A DNA stretch of 28,639 nt, taken from contig CM044501.1 in assembly GCA_024364805.1 (NCBI GenBank), positions 22,248,599 through 22,277,237 on the forward strand, given 5' to 3'. Each line of letters begins with the position of its first letter. Positions within the stretch are counted from its first letter, which is position 1. A program made the position numbers and the translations under genes. The notes beneath the pieces are model-generated. The model was not told the origin of the DNA and ran no database searches. It worked only from the letters and a program-made list of their open reading frames with translations. Shown piece by piece: positions 11,909 through 21,718 of the stretch. The DNA comes from Euprymna scolopes. Taxonomy: Eukaryota > Mollusca > Cephalopoda > Sepiida > Sepiolidae.

Positions 11909-13060
11909 ATGCATTTATGGCTGTGATGATGTATTAATCTCAAATGTAAACATCATAAAAAAACGCCAGTAAGTAATTAAAAATTGTTTGGATAGATCTA
12001 CGTATATATTTTGTCGACTAAGGCCGTAAAAGAATCAGAAATCAAGTAAAATGAAATTTATTATAGAGCATGTTATATTTTATTTTTATTCATAGAGATC
12101 AATGCCAAAATAAATAAAATAATTATAATAAAATTAAAATTAAGAATACATATTAATACGTTTTAGTTTAATATATACATCTAATAGAAAATTAATAATA
12201 TTTAGAATAATAAGTTAAATAGGAAGTAAATAGGAAGGGCGTGATTTTTAGATGTTTTATTGTACTGAAAAATTTTAAACTATCATGATTTAATAACGTG
12301 AAATTAGTATTAACTTCTATGTTATAAATCATAACCCGTTTAAATAAGTGAGATAATAAAGCAGTATATGACACAAGAACATATTTGCTTAAATGTACCA
12401 TGTTTATGAGAATACTTTCAAAGAAAATATATTAAACTATCATAGCATGCTTATTTGGTATTTTTTATTCATAGAGATAAGCACAATATCAATATATCTG
12501 TTGGATTTATTAGCAAGAGTATGCAATGCATTTTATAGACAACAGTCAAGCAACTAGCACTATTTATTGCCATAAAACAATTTCCATACTTATTGCATGT
12601 TCCTTACGCTTTTAGGAGGTTTTCTACGATTTCTTTTTTTTAACATTTGGAATTCCCTCCCTGCTGAACGTTTCCTCGAGCGCAAAAAGTGAACAAAAAT
12701 GTGACAGCCTTACTAGTAACATTGTCGTTTTCCTATATTTATATAAATCGATAAACCCCATTGATGGACTTACTTGATATGGAAATAATTCCGTAGAAAG
12801 CATTAAGCTAAGTAGATAAACTAGGTAACAATTTATTCGGTAAGATTCGAACTAAGACAACAAACCATTTCCCACGTAGTCAAAAATATCATTCATTGAA
12901 ATTAGCAAATAAATAAGAAAAATACAGGTTGACAAATGATATATTTGAGTTGATGCACTGGCTTCTTCTTTTACATATTAACCTGGATACAAAATAATCC
13001 ATAAGGTGTTATGTTCCAGGATGTTTGCATAGATATTGGATAGGGATGATATGGTTCGCT
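11905..13060. other. AT-rich DNA, possible SINE tail remnant
   Basis: No gene is recognised. At about 12013-12060, GTCGACTAAGGC followed by CAAGTAAAATGAA loosely resembles the 3' end of known cephalopod tRNA-derived SINEs (CGACTAAAGGC...CAAGTAAAAGAA). The match is short and weak. Confidence 0.3.
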
Positions 13061-13066
13061 AATAAT

Positions 13067-13381
13067 TTACATATCCCCATGTTTGTTTAAATAAACCTTA
13101 CAATATGCACCTGCATATTCCGTCTGGTAGTAAAATGTATTCTTTTCGATTTTTAGCTTCCTAGATGCCGAACTATGTTTTAATATTATAGCTTCCTCGA
13201 ACCGCTTGAATTTGGAGTTCCTTATTTGATCCGTATATGGACACGTCACAAATGAAGGAATTAAAATGTAACTGTTATGCTGCTTTCGACCTGGATCGGC
13301 CGATACATATCTGGACTTGATCAGAGAATCCTTATAAAGAATACTTACTTTGAGCGAAGGAAATGTAATATAAAAGGTCAT
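13067..13381 (-). other. Unrecognised open frame, 104 codons
   Basis: A Met-started open frame preceded in frame by a stop about 30 bases upstream. It is polar and basic, with segments such as YVSADPGRKQHNSYILIPSF and FKRFEEAIILKHSSASRKLK. There is no domain, signal peptide or membrane segment I can name. The balanced amino-acid use is better than in most chance frames here, so it may be a fragment of a mobile-element gene or an exon. Nothing around it supports either choice. Confidence 0.25.
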
Positions 13382-14500
13382 TTGTGAATGACTTTCTAAT
13401 ATAATGTTTACTTACAAAGCCTGCCCAACACTGAGTGCTCTTGTCCGTAAATTATAATCTTAATAAACCATGATGACGTTTGGTCTCTGCAAGGGATAAC
13501 GCGTTTGATCTTACAAGCAGCGAAGTCAACCACAGTTCCAGCGTTAACATGCCCTACGGGAAAGAGACCTGACCTGCATGAAACGAAATAGTTGAAATGT
13601 TCTTATATAAATAAATAAATGGTTTTGCTGGATTCTATTTTTAATATTGTATTGTAAGAAAAAATGAGTTTGAACGACGTGTCCATAAATAGGTTACTGA
13701 CTTGGTACGCGTGTACTTACTAAAGGAGATATACAGACAAATATCTGGTTTAAATGGGTGGCTATATAGGGATGACGCACTATTTATAATTAATTCCAGC
13801 GATCAATTACTGAAATAACAAGAAAAATGTCATAATTTGTTTAAAGTAATTGGGATTAGAAATAACAAAAGACAGCAATTACAAAAAAATGTAAACTTTC
13901 TAGGCATTATTCTTAATCTAATTGATAACACGTATCTATTATGTTTGTTATGTTCTTGACGTCTCACCAAACGAATAGCACAACGGGTTAAAGTCGAGGT
14001 AAAATAATGGCGAGTGTGAGAAGAGTACACAGTCCTGGTACTCTTTTTCTTTTACATTATGGTTCGGCTTCGAATTCTGTTGCTACTAGCACGTCTAGCA
14101 GCGGTCGCCTGATTGCATCAGTTTCATTTCAAACATATTTTATTTACAAATATTGTAATATGATTTGCTTATTACTTTTTCAAAGCAAAGAAATGGAATT
14201 TAATAATTTTTAGAAAATATTTCTATAGTTGGATTGAACTCATTCAAATTTATTTTTGGAGTAAAAGTAATTTCGACATACAAAACATATTTTTGATTCT
14301 TTCATCACAACTCGCTAGACTCCAAATAATATAAAGTAGACGTTTGTGTATACGTGTTTTTGTCTTGCAAATATCATTTATATGGCCGGTCTCACGATAA
14401 AGACACCAATTCACGCTATAGAGAAAAGATCAGAAGCAGAATTTTGCGTAGTTATTACTCCAGATGAACGAAATATAATGAGCATATAAGGCGAATATAT
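13382..14500. other. unassigned DNA
   Basis: Slightly less AT-rich around 13400-13600. The open stretches at 13830-14030 (-) and 14007-14213 (+) show no motif and overlap each other. I see no supported gene. Confidence 0.4.
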
Positions 14501-14770
14501 TCACCAACATGTAACGCACTCGTCACTTTTTACGACTGATGAAAGTTTTGGTAATAGATAGTATAGCTTTTCATACAAGGGATAACATGCTGAAAAGTGT
14601 ATGTGAAACTCACAGGTCTTATGACACGCTTTAATATTTGCATATTTGTGTATATGAAGAAGATTTATACTATTTGGCGATTCCAAAGTTTGGATTTTTA
14701 TGCAAACAATTTTATGATCGGAGATAATTCCTTCAATAATCCTCACATCACTTAGCATCCTTTCCATCAC
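14501..14770 (-). pseudogene. LINE endonuclease C-terminal fragment
   Basis: An 89-codon minus-strand frame begins MLSDVRIIEGIISDHKIVCI (after two residues), matching the last conserved block of the apurinic-like endonuclease of LINEs (SDV-VL-GISDHK-V). The Ser-Asp-His triad at the end of that domain is intact. The following residues, with HKYANIKACHKTCEFHIHF, resemble the linker after the endonuclease (Y-KAN-----). No catalytic GDFN block and no reverse transcriptase follow, so this is an isolated piece. It differs from the LINE A and B sequences at the same position and may belong to another clade. Confidence 0.6.
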
Positions 14771-14884
14771 TTTGTAGTAGATATGGTTGCAAATAGTGAA
14801 GCAGAAAGACTTTTATATACCGATACACATAAAACAAAGCTAAGAGTAGATTCATACATACATCCCAAATTTATATAAATTACG

Positions 14885-15088
14885 ATGAGCAAAAAAAAAA
14901 AAGAAGATATATGTCAAATGTCCATTTTATCTTCTAGTTTCATAGGTAGTTCACGATATATACTTTGCCGGGTCAAGATGACGTGGCATGTTAGTAATTA
15001 TGCAAAACGGAACTTTTTATCACATTCACTTCGAATCCTAATCGAAAGAAATTTTAAATTAACACTACCTTGGACAAACATACACTAA
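14885..15088 (+). pseudogene. Helitron N-terminal helicase-like domain fragment
   Basis: A 67-codon frame containing the SSFIGSSRYI signature of the Helitron N-terminal helicase-like domain. It ends at a stop within the block that normally reads LLPGQTASDRPDIVARVF. The same frame resumes after the stop with STIFARVFRLQ and stays open to 15193. The upstream ATG at 14885 is followed by an A-run and need not be the true start. Weak similarity may continue upstream to about 14820. Confidence 0.85.
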
Positions 15089-15195
15089 TCGACAATATTT
15101 GCTAGGGTGTTTCGTTTACAGATAGTAAACGTGAAGAATCTGATGAACAAATCATTAATTTTTGGCCCACCAAAATGCTGCACGTACACACAGTA

Positions 15196-15234
15196 AAGTG
15201 GCAAAAAGACTTGCATAAATCGCATGTATTATTG
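15196..15234 (+). pseudogene. Altered HUH motif of the Helitron Rep domain
   Basis: The frame reads KWQKDLHKSHVLL, where Helitrons usually have EWQKRGLPHAHIL. The second His of the metal-binding HUH pair is kept. The position of the first His is Lys and the Pro before it is His, so metal binding would be impaired. Confidence 0.7.
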
Positions 15235-15548
15235 TGATTTTTCCAGAAAAACCAACTGCAATCACATTCATTCTCTTATACCAGTTGAGTTACCTGATAT
15301 ACAAACTAATCCAACCTTATTTTAAATAGTAAAATGCCAAATGGTACATGGACGTCCTTGCAATATCAAGAGAAGCACACTTTGCATGGTTGATGGCCAA
15401 TGTAAATGTACCTTAAATTTTCTTCTTTACACTTAGTTTCGTGCGTATGGTTGTCCCGCTTGTAAGAGAAGATAGTTTAAGATGGTAGCTTTGCAACTCT
15501 GGTAAGCACGAATGAGTTTTACAATAGATGGATTGTACCTACTCCATT

Positions 15549-15806
15549 GGCTCTAGATATAACCTTAAACTATATCCGATGGTGAGGCCCCGGCGTCCGG
15601 ATATTGGGCCACCATTTAATTGGCATTGCTTCCAACCTCACTCTGACGCGGAGTGGTAGTCCCTGGTAGGGTCGCAATTAAGGTTAAATAGAAACTGACT
15701 TGAAAAATATAAAAATATATATTCTATTAAGAATTGTTCTTCGAAATAACTGGATTCGGTATTAAATAACCTGAAAAGGGTTGATATGCCGCAATGCAAC
15801 AACAAC
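15549..15806 (+). mobile_element. SINE-like repeat, copy 1, inserted in the Helitron
   Basis: About 258 bp homologous to 23962-24228 in the same orientation. Shared blocks include ACCTTAAACTATATCC, GGTGAGGCCCC/GGTGAAGCCCC, GGAGTGGTAGT, GGTTAAATAGAAAC, ATTAAATAAC and GAAAAGGGTTGATA. It ends in a CAACAACAAC tail. The Helitron reads VPTPL just before it and YSPLLS just after, where family members read VPYNPLLS once. The doubled P-L is what a diverged target-site duplication of about 12 bp would give. It lacks the sequence upstream of copy 2, so it is either 5' truncated or the true 5' end is here. Confidence 0.8.
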
Positions 15807-15889
15807 CAGCTTATTCTCCCTTACTTTCAGAGATATTCAATGCTCAAGGAATCAATGTTGATTTTTGCAATTCTATTAAGTCTATAAAA

Positions 15890-15904
15890 TATATTTGCAA
15901 ATAT
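15890..15904 (+). other. Helitron Rep tyrosine pair
   Basis: The motif IKYICKYINKG carries the two tyrosines, three residues apart (codons at 15890 and 15902), that cut and join DNA in Helitron Rep proteins. Both are intact although the rest of the gene is decayed. Confidence 0.85.
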
Positions 15905-16686
15905 ATAAATAAAGGAGCTGCTGCCACCATGTTATCCTTACAAAAAATATTAGTCATGAAGTAACACGATACATCTGCTCTAAAAACGCATTTTGGTGCA
16001 TTTTGAGGTTTCCTATTTATAGAAAGCTTTCCCCAAACTAGTGGTTTGCAGTTCATCTTGAAAATAGTCGAATACGATATTTCTCAAAGGAAAATGCTAC
16101 CAAATTCGTCCTACATCTAAAAGACACATCTCCTACTGTATTTTTGAATTGTGTCAACGCGATGATTTTCCGAAAATTCTAATCCATAATCAAATTCCAA
16201 GTTATTACACATTGAGTAACTATTCTTGGCGCAGAAGAAAACGAGGAGCCAATGTTGAGGATAATCCAGGTGTAAAATTTAACACTCTAATTAGAAAAGT
16301 TTCATTATTGCACCCAAGTCACCGTGAATGGTTCTTTTTGAGACTCATTATTCATGAAATATGAGAACAAATTAGATTGCAATTTCTAAGAAATATTGGT
16401 TCATTAACTGTTGACATTGACAGGTAAGTATTTGTTTTTACTTTTAATTTCTTAGAAAATTACAATCAATTAGACAGGACTGTGGTTGAGACTTCAGTGC
16501 CACACACACTTTTTTCGGTGAGAATTATATTTGTCATAATTCTCAAGAATTCTGGAGTTTTTAATCTATTATGTTATTAAATTTTCACCCCAAACAAGGC
16601 ACATTGCCACTTTGATGTAGGGTGCTACTAGTAGGAGCACATGCTACAGGGTTACTAGGTGGGGAGTTGGGCAGCAAGATGTCGAT

Positions 16687-17327
16687 TTACGTTACACTTG
16701 AATTTCTGTATGTCAGTAAAGTTGGGGAAGCAGGAACCCGGAAGGGAATTCCAAGTGTAGCGGTTCTGGGGAAGAAACAACTGGAGTAGAAGGTTCTCTT
16801 ATTTCTAGGGATCTCTACTTTGAAGGGGTGGGGTTTTACTGCTTGTCGGGTTTGTTTAGGGTATTTACGTAGATGGGGTACACATGCTTCAGTTCTTCGG
16901 AACATTCACCGTTAAAGTACTTGTTGAACGGGCGGAGGGATGCTACATTTCGTCGATGGGACAGAGGCTTAAGCTTGGATGAGAGTTCAGGACCTATCAG
17001 GTTGGTGACTCTCTTTGAACCTTGCTAGTAGTGAGAGACTAGTAGCAGATGCACCGGCCAAAATAAGATAACAATACTCCATACATGGACGATCGTGGCC
17101 TTATAGAGGTACGGGATACTTTCGGACGTTAGTAGCTTTCTAGCACGATAGAGAGAACCTACCTTTTTCTCAGTGGTCCTAGCAATGTTCTCAATGTAAT
17201 TGTTCCAACCCATGTTTCCTGGGAACGTTAGGCCGAGGTGTCTAAAAGATATGCGTTCAGATAAAACGTCTTTGGTCATTGCTTTTGGTGGTAGAGAATG
17301 TTTCTTAATAGTTATTGAAGGAAACAC
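16687..17327 (-). pseudogene. Thumb and C-terminal region of LINE A
   Basis: The frame at 17025-17327 reads ISFRHLGLTFPGNMGWNNYI and then KKVGSLYRARKLLTSESIPY before LYKATI, matching the thumb (LGLTF-S-MDWK-YI...VGSLYRA---LTPESILYLYK). The frame at 16687-16905 reads RQAVKPHPFKVEIPRN and SCFFPRTATLGIPF, matching the R-H-F-V--P--RT--Y--SFFPRTA-LWNSLP end of this LINE group. The Trp of LWNSLP is Gly here. Confidence 0.85.
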
Positions 17328-18271
17328 GTTTAGTCTTAGCAGCAGTGAATGTGATTGTCCATTTTTGCCCCCATTCCCCTACAGATTGGAGGTCGCCCTT
17401 TAGTGTTTCAGCCATTTCTTTAGATATGTGTTCATTTGTGTTCCCCTCGTGTCTGTTATAGAGTCTGGTGTCATCAGCATATATACCCATCTCACAGACA
17501 ATTTTGTCAGGAAGATCATTTATGAATATTAGGAATAATAGCAGTCCAATGATAGACCCCTGAGGCACTCCCGAATTTATATCATATTGTTTAAATGTAC
17601 GACCATCGCTGACAACCTGGATTTTTCTCTTATCTAAGAAGGATTTTATTATGTTAAGTATTTTTCTAGTGATATCATATGAGTTGATTTTCCTGAGAAT
17701 ACCTTCATGCTATACCCTGTAAAAAGCCTTATATATATCTAGAGCTACATATCTACCCTCCCCTGCTTTGCCAAGTGAATCGTATATAGGCTGGGAGATG
17801 AAAGTTAGGATGTCTGCTGTGGAACGGGCTTGCCTAAATCAATATTTTGGGTCGGTCAGAAGTTTAGTTTAGGACTAGAGCTTGGTTAATTATGGACTAA
17901 AATATTTTGGCAAAACGTGGGAGGAGGCTAATGGGGCGGTAATTTACTGGGCCAGTTCTTTCGCCAGAATTCTTGAAAATTGGTACCACAGAAGCAGTTT
18001 TCCAGCAGGCAAGAAAGCAGGAGTCATTAAAGCATTTGTTGAAAAGTTTGGAGAGGATTTTAGCTACTTCGACGGAGCACATTTGTAATAGCACAGTCGG
18101 AATTAGATCAGGTCCACATGCTTTTGTAGTGTCAAGAATTCTTATGATAGCATGCACCTGAGAAGCGGTGATTTTCAGATCGTCTAGTGTAGCGTCTGTC
18201 CGTAAATGAAAGTCCGGGAAAGGGTTGTTAGCAGGGTCCAGTGTGTTGGAGGCAAACAGACTGGCGAGCAT
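17300..18271 (-). pseudogene. Reverse transcriptase domain of LINE A
   Basis: The fingers and palm of a LINE reverse transcriptase. 17897-18271 is an open frame of 124 codons with ITASQVHAIIRILDTTKACG, then PDLIPTVLLQMC, CWKTASVVPIFKNSGER and NYRPISLLP. After a change of frame the RT continues from about 17870 to 17305 with only a few stops. Motif A is ALDIYKAFYRV: the catalytic Asp is kept, while the second conserved Asp of the KAFD block is Tyr. Motif C, YADDT, is intact. This is the best preserved coding sequence in the window. Confidence 0.93.
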
Positions 18272-18670
18272 GTTAGCCTTCTCGGTTGCTGAGCAAACAA
18301 CTTCATGATTGTTGGATAGTGGGGAGATTGTTCATTGCCCATTATTTACTACATTATTTAGATTTTGGATAAGTCAAAGGTTCCTAATTTCTGTGCTTCG
18401 AAGCGTTTTTTGGTGGGAACATGTGCTTCAATTGCTGTTTTGAACCATTCAGTTGTCTCATTTGCGCACTGTTCAGCAGGAAGTGAAAAGATATTTCGCA
18501 ATGGGCCATCTCTGATAAGATCTCTGCTGACTTTCCACTTAGCCTTTATATAATATCTAATTTTTTCAGCAATGGCTGTTCAGTTTGAGCTCTAGAGTTT
18601 AGGGCGATTTCAACTATTATCAGCACATAATCAGCATTTCCTTGGTGTGGGCGCTCGTAACTCGACCATT

Positions 18671-19250
18671 AGAAACTGTGGTCAGAAACAGATCTAAACG
18701 TGATGCGTGTTTTACTTGCTGGTCAGGGAAACGGGTATGAAACGTAACCACTTGTGATAGGAAATGAGTTATAGATTTTGTGCTGCGTCTGTGTAATTAG
18801 AAAATCCACACCAGTTTTTGTGGTGGACATTGAAGTCTCCAAATACACGCACTTGTGCGCTAGTGTCGAGGGAGAGTGCTGTATTTATACTGTCAGAGAT
18901 TTTTTTTATTAAGGTACAGTCCTGGGTCGAGGGAGAGAGGCAGAGAAAATAAAAGTAACTAATGTTGTGTTTCATGTTGAGTCTAAAGCACATAAAGGCT
19001 TAATCGTCTCCTTCTAATGTTGTTTCTCTAGTAAAGGGGAGGGGGTTTCGAATAGAGACTCAAAGCCTGTGCATATGTCTGTCAGAGTTCCTACCGCAGA
19101 GTGGGCGATATACGGGCATTTTAATGTAGTAAGGGAGGATGGAGGACTGTAGATTAGTCTTACCTAGTGCTAAGATATCCGGGTTTTTTTTAGGAGAACT
19201 GCTTCAACATCATTTAAATTAGTTCGAAGCCCATAGATGTTCGTACATGA
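18671..19250 (-). pseudogene. Endonuclease domain of LINE A
   Basis: An apurinic-like endonuclease of the exonuclease III fold. The GDFNVHH block holds the catalytic Asp and Asn, and the terminal SDH is also kept. A frame at 18769-18993 spans MCFRLNMKHNISYFYFLCLS, the SPSTQDC block and GDFN. Stops lie on either side of it. The first block (ALGKTNL) has Lys where the catalytic Glu of LTETWL-type motifs normally stands, so this copy lost a key residue. Confidence 0.88.
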
Positions 19251-19260
19251 AAGCCTCAAG

Positions 19261-19557
19261 GGAAAAGGTTATTTTATTATGTTTGGGTTTTGTCCTGGTT
19301 TAAGCGTAATTTTAGATTGAACTGTAAGTTTTTAAGAGTTTCAGTTTAGGTAAGGGGTGCTGAACAAGTGCTTATGTAGAATACCAGGCATACAACACAA
19401 GTAGACCATCAGCTGCCCTCCCATATACTATGACTGTGGCTTCAGGAAAGTGCACCGGGGATGAGTGCAGTCAGATGATCCAAGTCCCTTGCCATGCGCG
19501 ACATTGCACTACAAACATCCCGATATTGTCCAACTGTATATAGAGCAGCTGCTTTAA
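19261..19557. other. unassigned, possible 5' flank of LINE A
   Basis: This is upstream of the endonuclease on the minus strand. It could hold the end of LINE ORF1, but I recognise no gag-like or zinc-knuckle motif. Confidence 0.3.
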
Positions 19558-20003
19558 GTGCTACCAAAGATTAAGGGCTCATGTACTACCAGTCGGGAAC
19601 AGCAGCCAGAAACTGTCAATCCGGTGCCCTCAACCCATCAGACGATTGTCAACCTAATCTACCTGTGCTGGCATTATGGCGTTAAACCTCTCGCAAGTGC
19701 CCAGATTAGAGGTGGATGTCATTTGTGGCAGAAATATGAGGATAATTTCTCTAAGAACTATAAATATCAGCAGCTAAAAATATTACCTGAGAAACAAATA
19801 CTATTTAGTGAAGAAGTATATACTCCTGTGTTGACGTTTTTTAAGAGCACGTGATCGCTGCAAAAGGGGAGGAGCTCTATAAATCTTGGTTAAGTGAAAC
19901 TCATCAAAATAAATTGAATAGATGTATCCCAGATGTTTAGCAAGAACTTAATATGATATATATGATATGCCGAAATTTTGTCAGACCAAAAATATGCATA
20001 TAA
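19558..20003 (+). other. Unrecognised protein-like open stretches
   Basis: One plus-strand frame (19558-19854, 98 codons) includes RGGCHLWQKYEDNFSKNYKY. A second frame (19845-20003) includes AAKGEELYKSWLSETHQNKL and later QELNMIYMICRNFVRPKICI, with one stop between them. Both read like real protein and differ in composition from the AT-rich flanks. The LWQKYEDNF segment is faintly like a Helitron block (LW-KYKD-M-ED) downstream of the Rep region, but what follows does not match that family. No identification is made, and the two frames are described separately. Confidence 0.35.
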
Positions 20004-20599
20004 AATAATTATTGAGCGAGTGACTAACGCGAAAGGAGTCCTTTATATGTTAGTCATTACTTATAATTTTGGTGTGTCTTATATATCATCTATTTGTTTT
20101 TTTAGTGATTGCTTGACAATATTATATGCAATTCTGAAAGTCTATAGTTTTTTTTTATAATATCTAATGTACATGCACTTCTGTTTAAATTCCTAATTTT
20201 CGTTTTTGAAATGTATGAGTAAAATTTAGATTGCTCTAGAAATTCCTAAAATAGGGGCAATTCTTTTAGCAGTGAAAAAAATTCTCGTTACCAATTATTG
20301 TTTCTGGTTTGTTTAATATTATGTGCATTTATATGGGTTTTCATTCTCGTTGAAATTGATATACGGAAATGACGCAATTACTGAAGATAATGGAATCCCC
20401 CTTCCTTTTCTCTTTTACAAAATAAATGTTTTATTCGTTACTCTTAAATAACATGGTCAACTATGTTAGCAAAAAAGTATATATGCTCACAAAAATTTGC
20501 TTTTTTTTTATCATATTTTCCTTTGGGTTCGATACTTGAAATTTGATACCACCTTTTTTATACTAATATCGAAAGTCCAGTTTTGATGGCTTTTTTTTT
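20004..20599. other. AT-rich spacer
   Basis: No gene or repeat recognised. T-rich runs are common. Confidence 0.5.
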
Positions 20600-20965
20600 G
20601 TAACATAGTCAACGATCAGTACTTCTGCTACTTTAATAATAATAATAAACAATAAGATAATATTTTAATGATATTGCCTGTGCTGGATAAAATATACTTA
20701 TATGGGTGTGTGTATGTAAATGTATTTTTTATATGTATGTATATGCATTTGTATATGTATGTATATGTATTTATAGATGTATTTATATGTATTTGTATAT
20801 GTATATATATGTATTTATATATGTGTGTATATGTATTTATATATGCATTGTAACACGGCAAACGACCAGTACTTCTGCTAGTTTAATAATAATAATAATA
20901 ATAGACAATAAGAACATATTCTAACTATATCACCTGTGCTTGAACATATATACATATAGTGGTGC

Positions 20966-20968
<3 letters not shown>

Positions 20969-21021
<53 letters not shown>
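20969..21021. repeat. (AT)n microsatellite in satellite unit 2
   Basis: A pure AT run within the variable part of the second unit. Confidence 0.96.
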
Positions 21022-21026
<5 letters not shown>

Positions 21027-21670
21027 TATATATTATGTATATGCATTTATATATTTATGTATATGTATTTATATATGTATGTCTATGTATGCATATGTAT
21101 TTATATATGTATGTATATGTATTTATATATGCATTGTAACACAATAAACGGCGAGTACTTCTGCTAGTCTAATAATAATATACAATAGGATTATATTTAT
21201 ACGATATCAGGTGTGCTGTAATATATATATATATACATATATGTGTATGTATGTATATATATGTATATAGTTGTATATATATGTATATGTGTATATGTAT
21301 ATATGCATGTGTATATGTATGTATATGTATTTATGTGTGTATTTATATTTATTTATATATGTATGTATACATATGTGTGTATGTATATGTATAGGTGTGT
21401 GTATATGTGTATATATATAGATGTATGTATATGTATATTTATGTATATCTGTATATATATATGTATGTGCATGTATGTATATGTGTATATATATGTATTT
21501 TTATGTATATGTATTTGTATGTATACGTATATATATGTATTTATATATATGTATGTGGGTATACGTATATTATGCATATATACTAAATATATAGTTTCTA
21601 TATTCATATATATGCATATATATATATATATCTGTAATTATTTGCTCATATTATATATTATATATACATA

Positions 21671-21671
<1 letters not shown>

Positions 21672-21718
<47 letters not shown>
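21672..21718. repeat. (AT)n microsatellite at the end of the satellite
   Basis: A pure AT run closing the TATG-rich tail of the third unit. Confidence 0.96.

Larger units (their letters stand above)
14820..16430 (+). mobile_element. Autonomous Helitron remnant (N-terminal helicase-like and Rep region)
   Basis: The conserved blocks of Helitron Rep-helicase proteins occur in the right order over 1.6 kb, with several stops and frame changes. SILSSSFIGSSRYI (14921-14962) matches LPSSFIGSPRYM. FARVFRLQ (15098-15121) and LIFG match the RVFRLKL...FG block. KWQKDLHKSHVLL (15196-15234) is the HUH region. SLIPVELPDIQTNP, MVHGRPCN and TLCMVDGQC follow (15260-15405), then NRWIVPTPL (15523-15549). After a SINE-like insertion come PLLSEIFNAQGINVDFCNSI and KYICKYINKG (15818-15937), then HEVTRYICSKNAFWCILRF (15955-16011), LCQRDDFPKILI and WFFLRLIIHEI (to about 16361). 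The helicase domain is absent. The protein replicated the element by rolling circle in the nucleus; this copy is dead. Confidence 0.92.
16560..19260 (-). mobile_element. Jockey/CR1-like LINE A, nearly full-length ORF2 plus 3' UTR
   Basis: The minus strand encodes, in order, an endonuclease, a reverse transcriptase and the C-terminal region typical of jockey/CR1-like LINEs. Endonuclease: NIYGLRTNLNDVEAVLL near 19195-19245, FGDFNVHHKNW at 18811-18843 and VSDHS near 18675-18690. RT: KACGPDLIP and NYRPISLLP (17897-18271), ARSTADIL near 17835, ALDIYKAF at 17713-17748, GVPQGSIIG near 17560 and YADDT at 17467-17482, then LGLTFPGNMGWNNYI near 17200. C-terminus: FFPRTATLGIPF near 16755-16780. Several stops and frame changes are present. 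The endonuclease-RT linker is about 60-80 residues too short at about 18350. The 3' UTR carries AAGTGGCAATGTGCCTTG, also seen in LINE B. The element nicks host DNA and primes cDNA synthesis there; this copy is inactive. Confidence 0.95.

Noticed and set aside
10939-11972. Three long open frames of about 300 codons
   Set aside because: They are almost entirely N and AT repeat. The length comes from the assembly gap.
15130-15165. Hammerhead-like CTGATGA core
   Set aside because: No matching GAAA segment or three-stem fold is visible. The bases fall inside Helitron coding sequence. A similar core at about 27469 is the LINE B YTDET motif.
16149-16364. Stand-alone small gene of 71 codons
   Set aside because: It is the LCQRDDFPK...FFLRLIIHEI block of the Helitron protein, not a separate gene.
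17882-18161. Plus-strand open frames over LINE A
   Set aside because: Shadows of the minus-strand reverse transcriptase, which has clear motifs.
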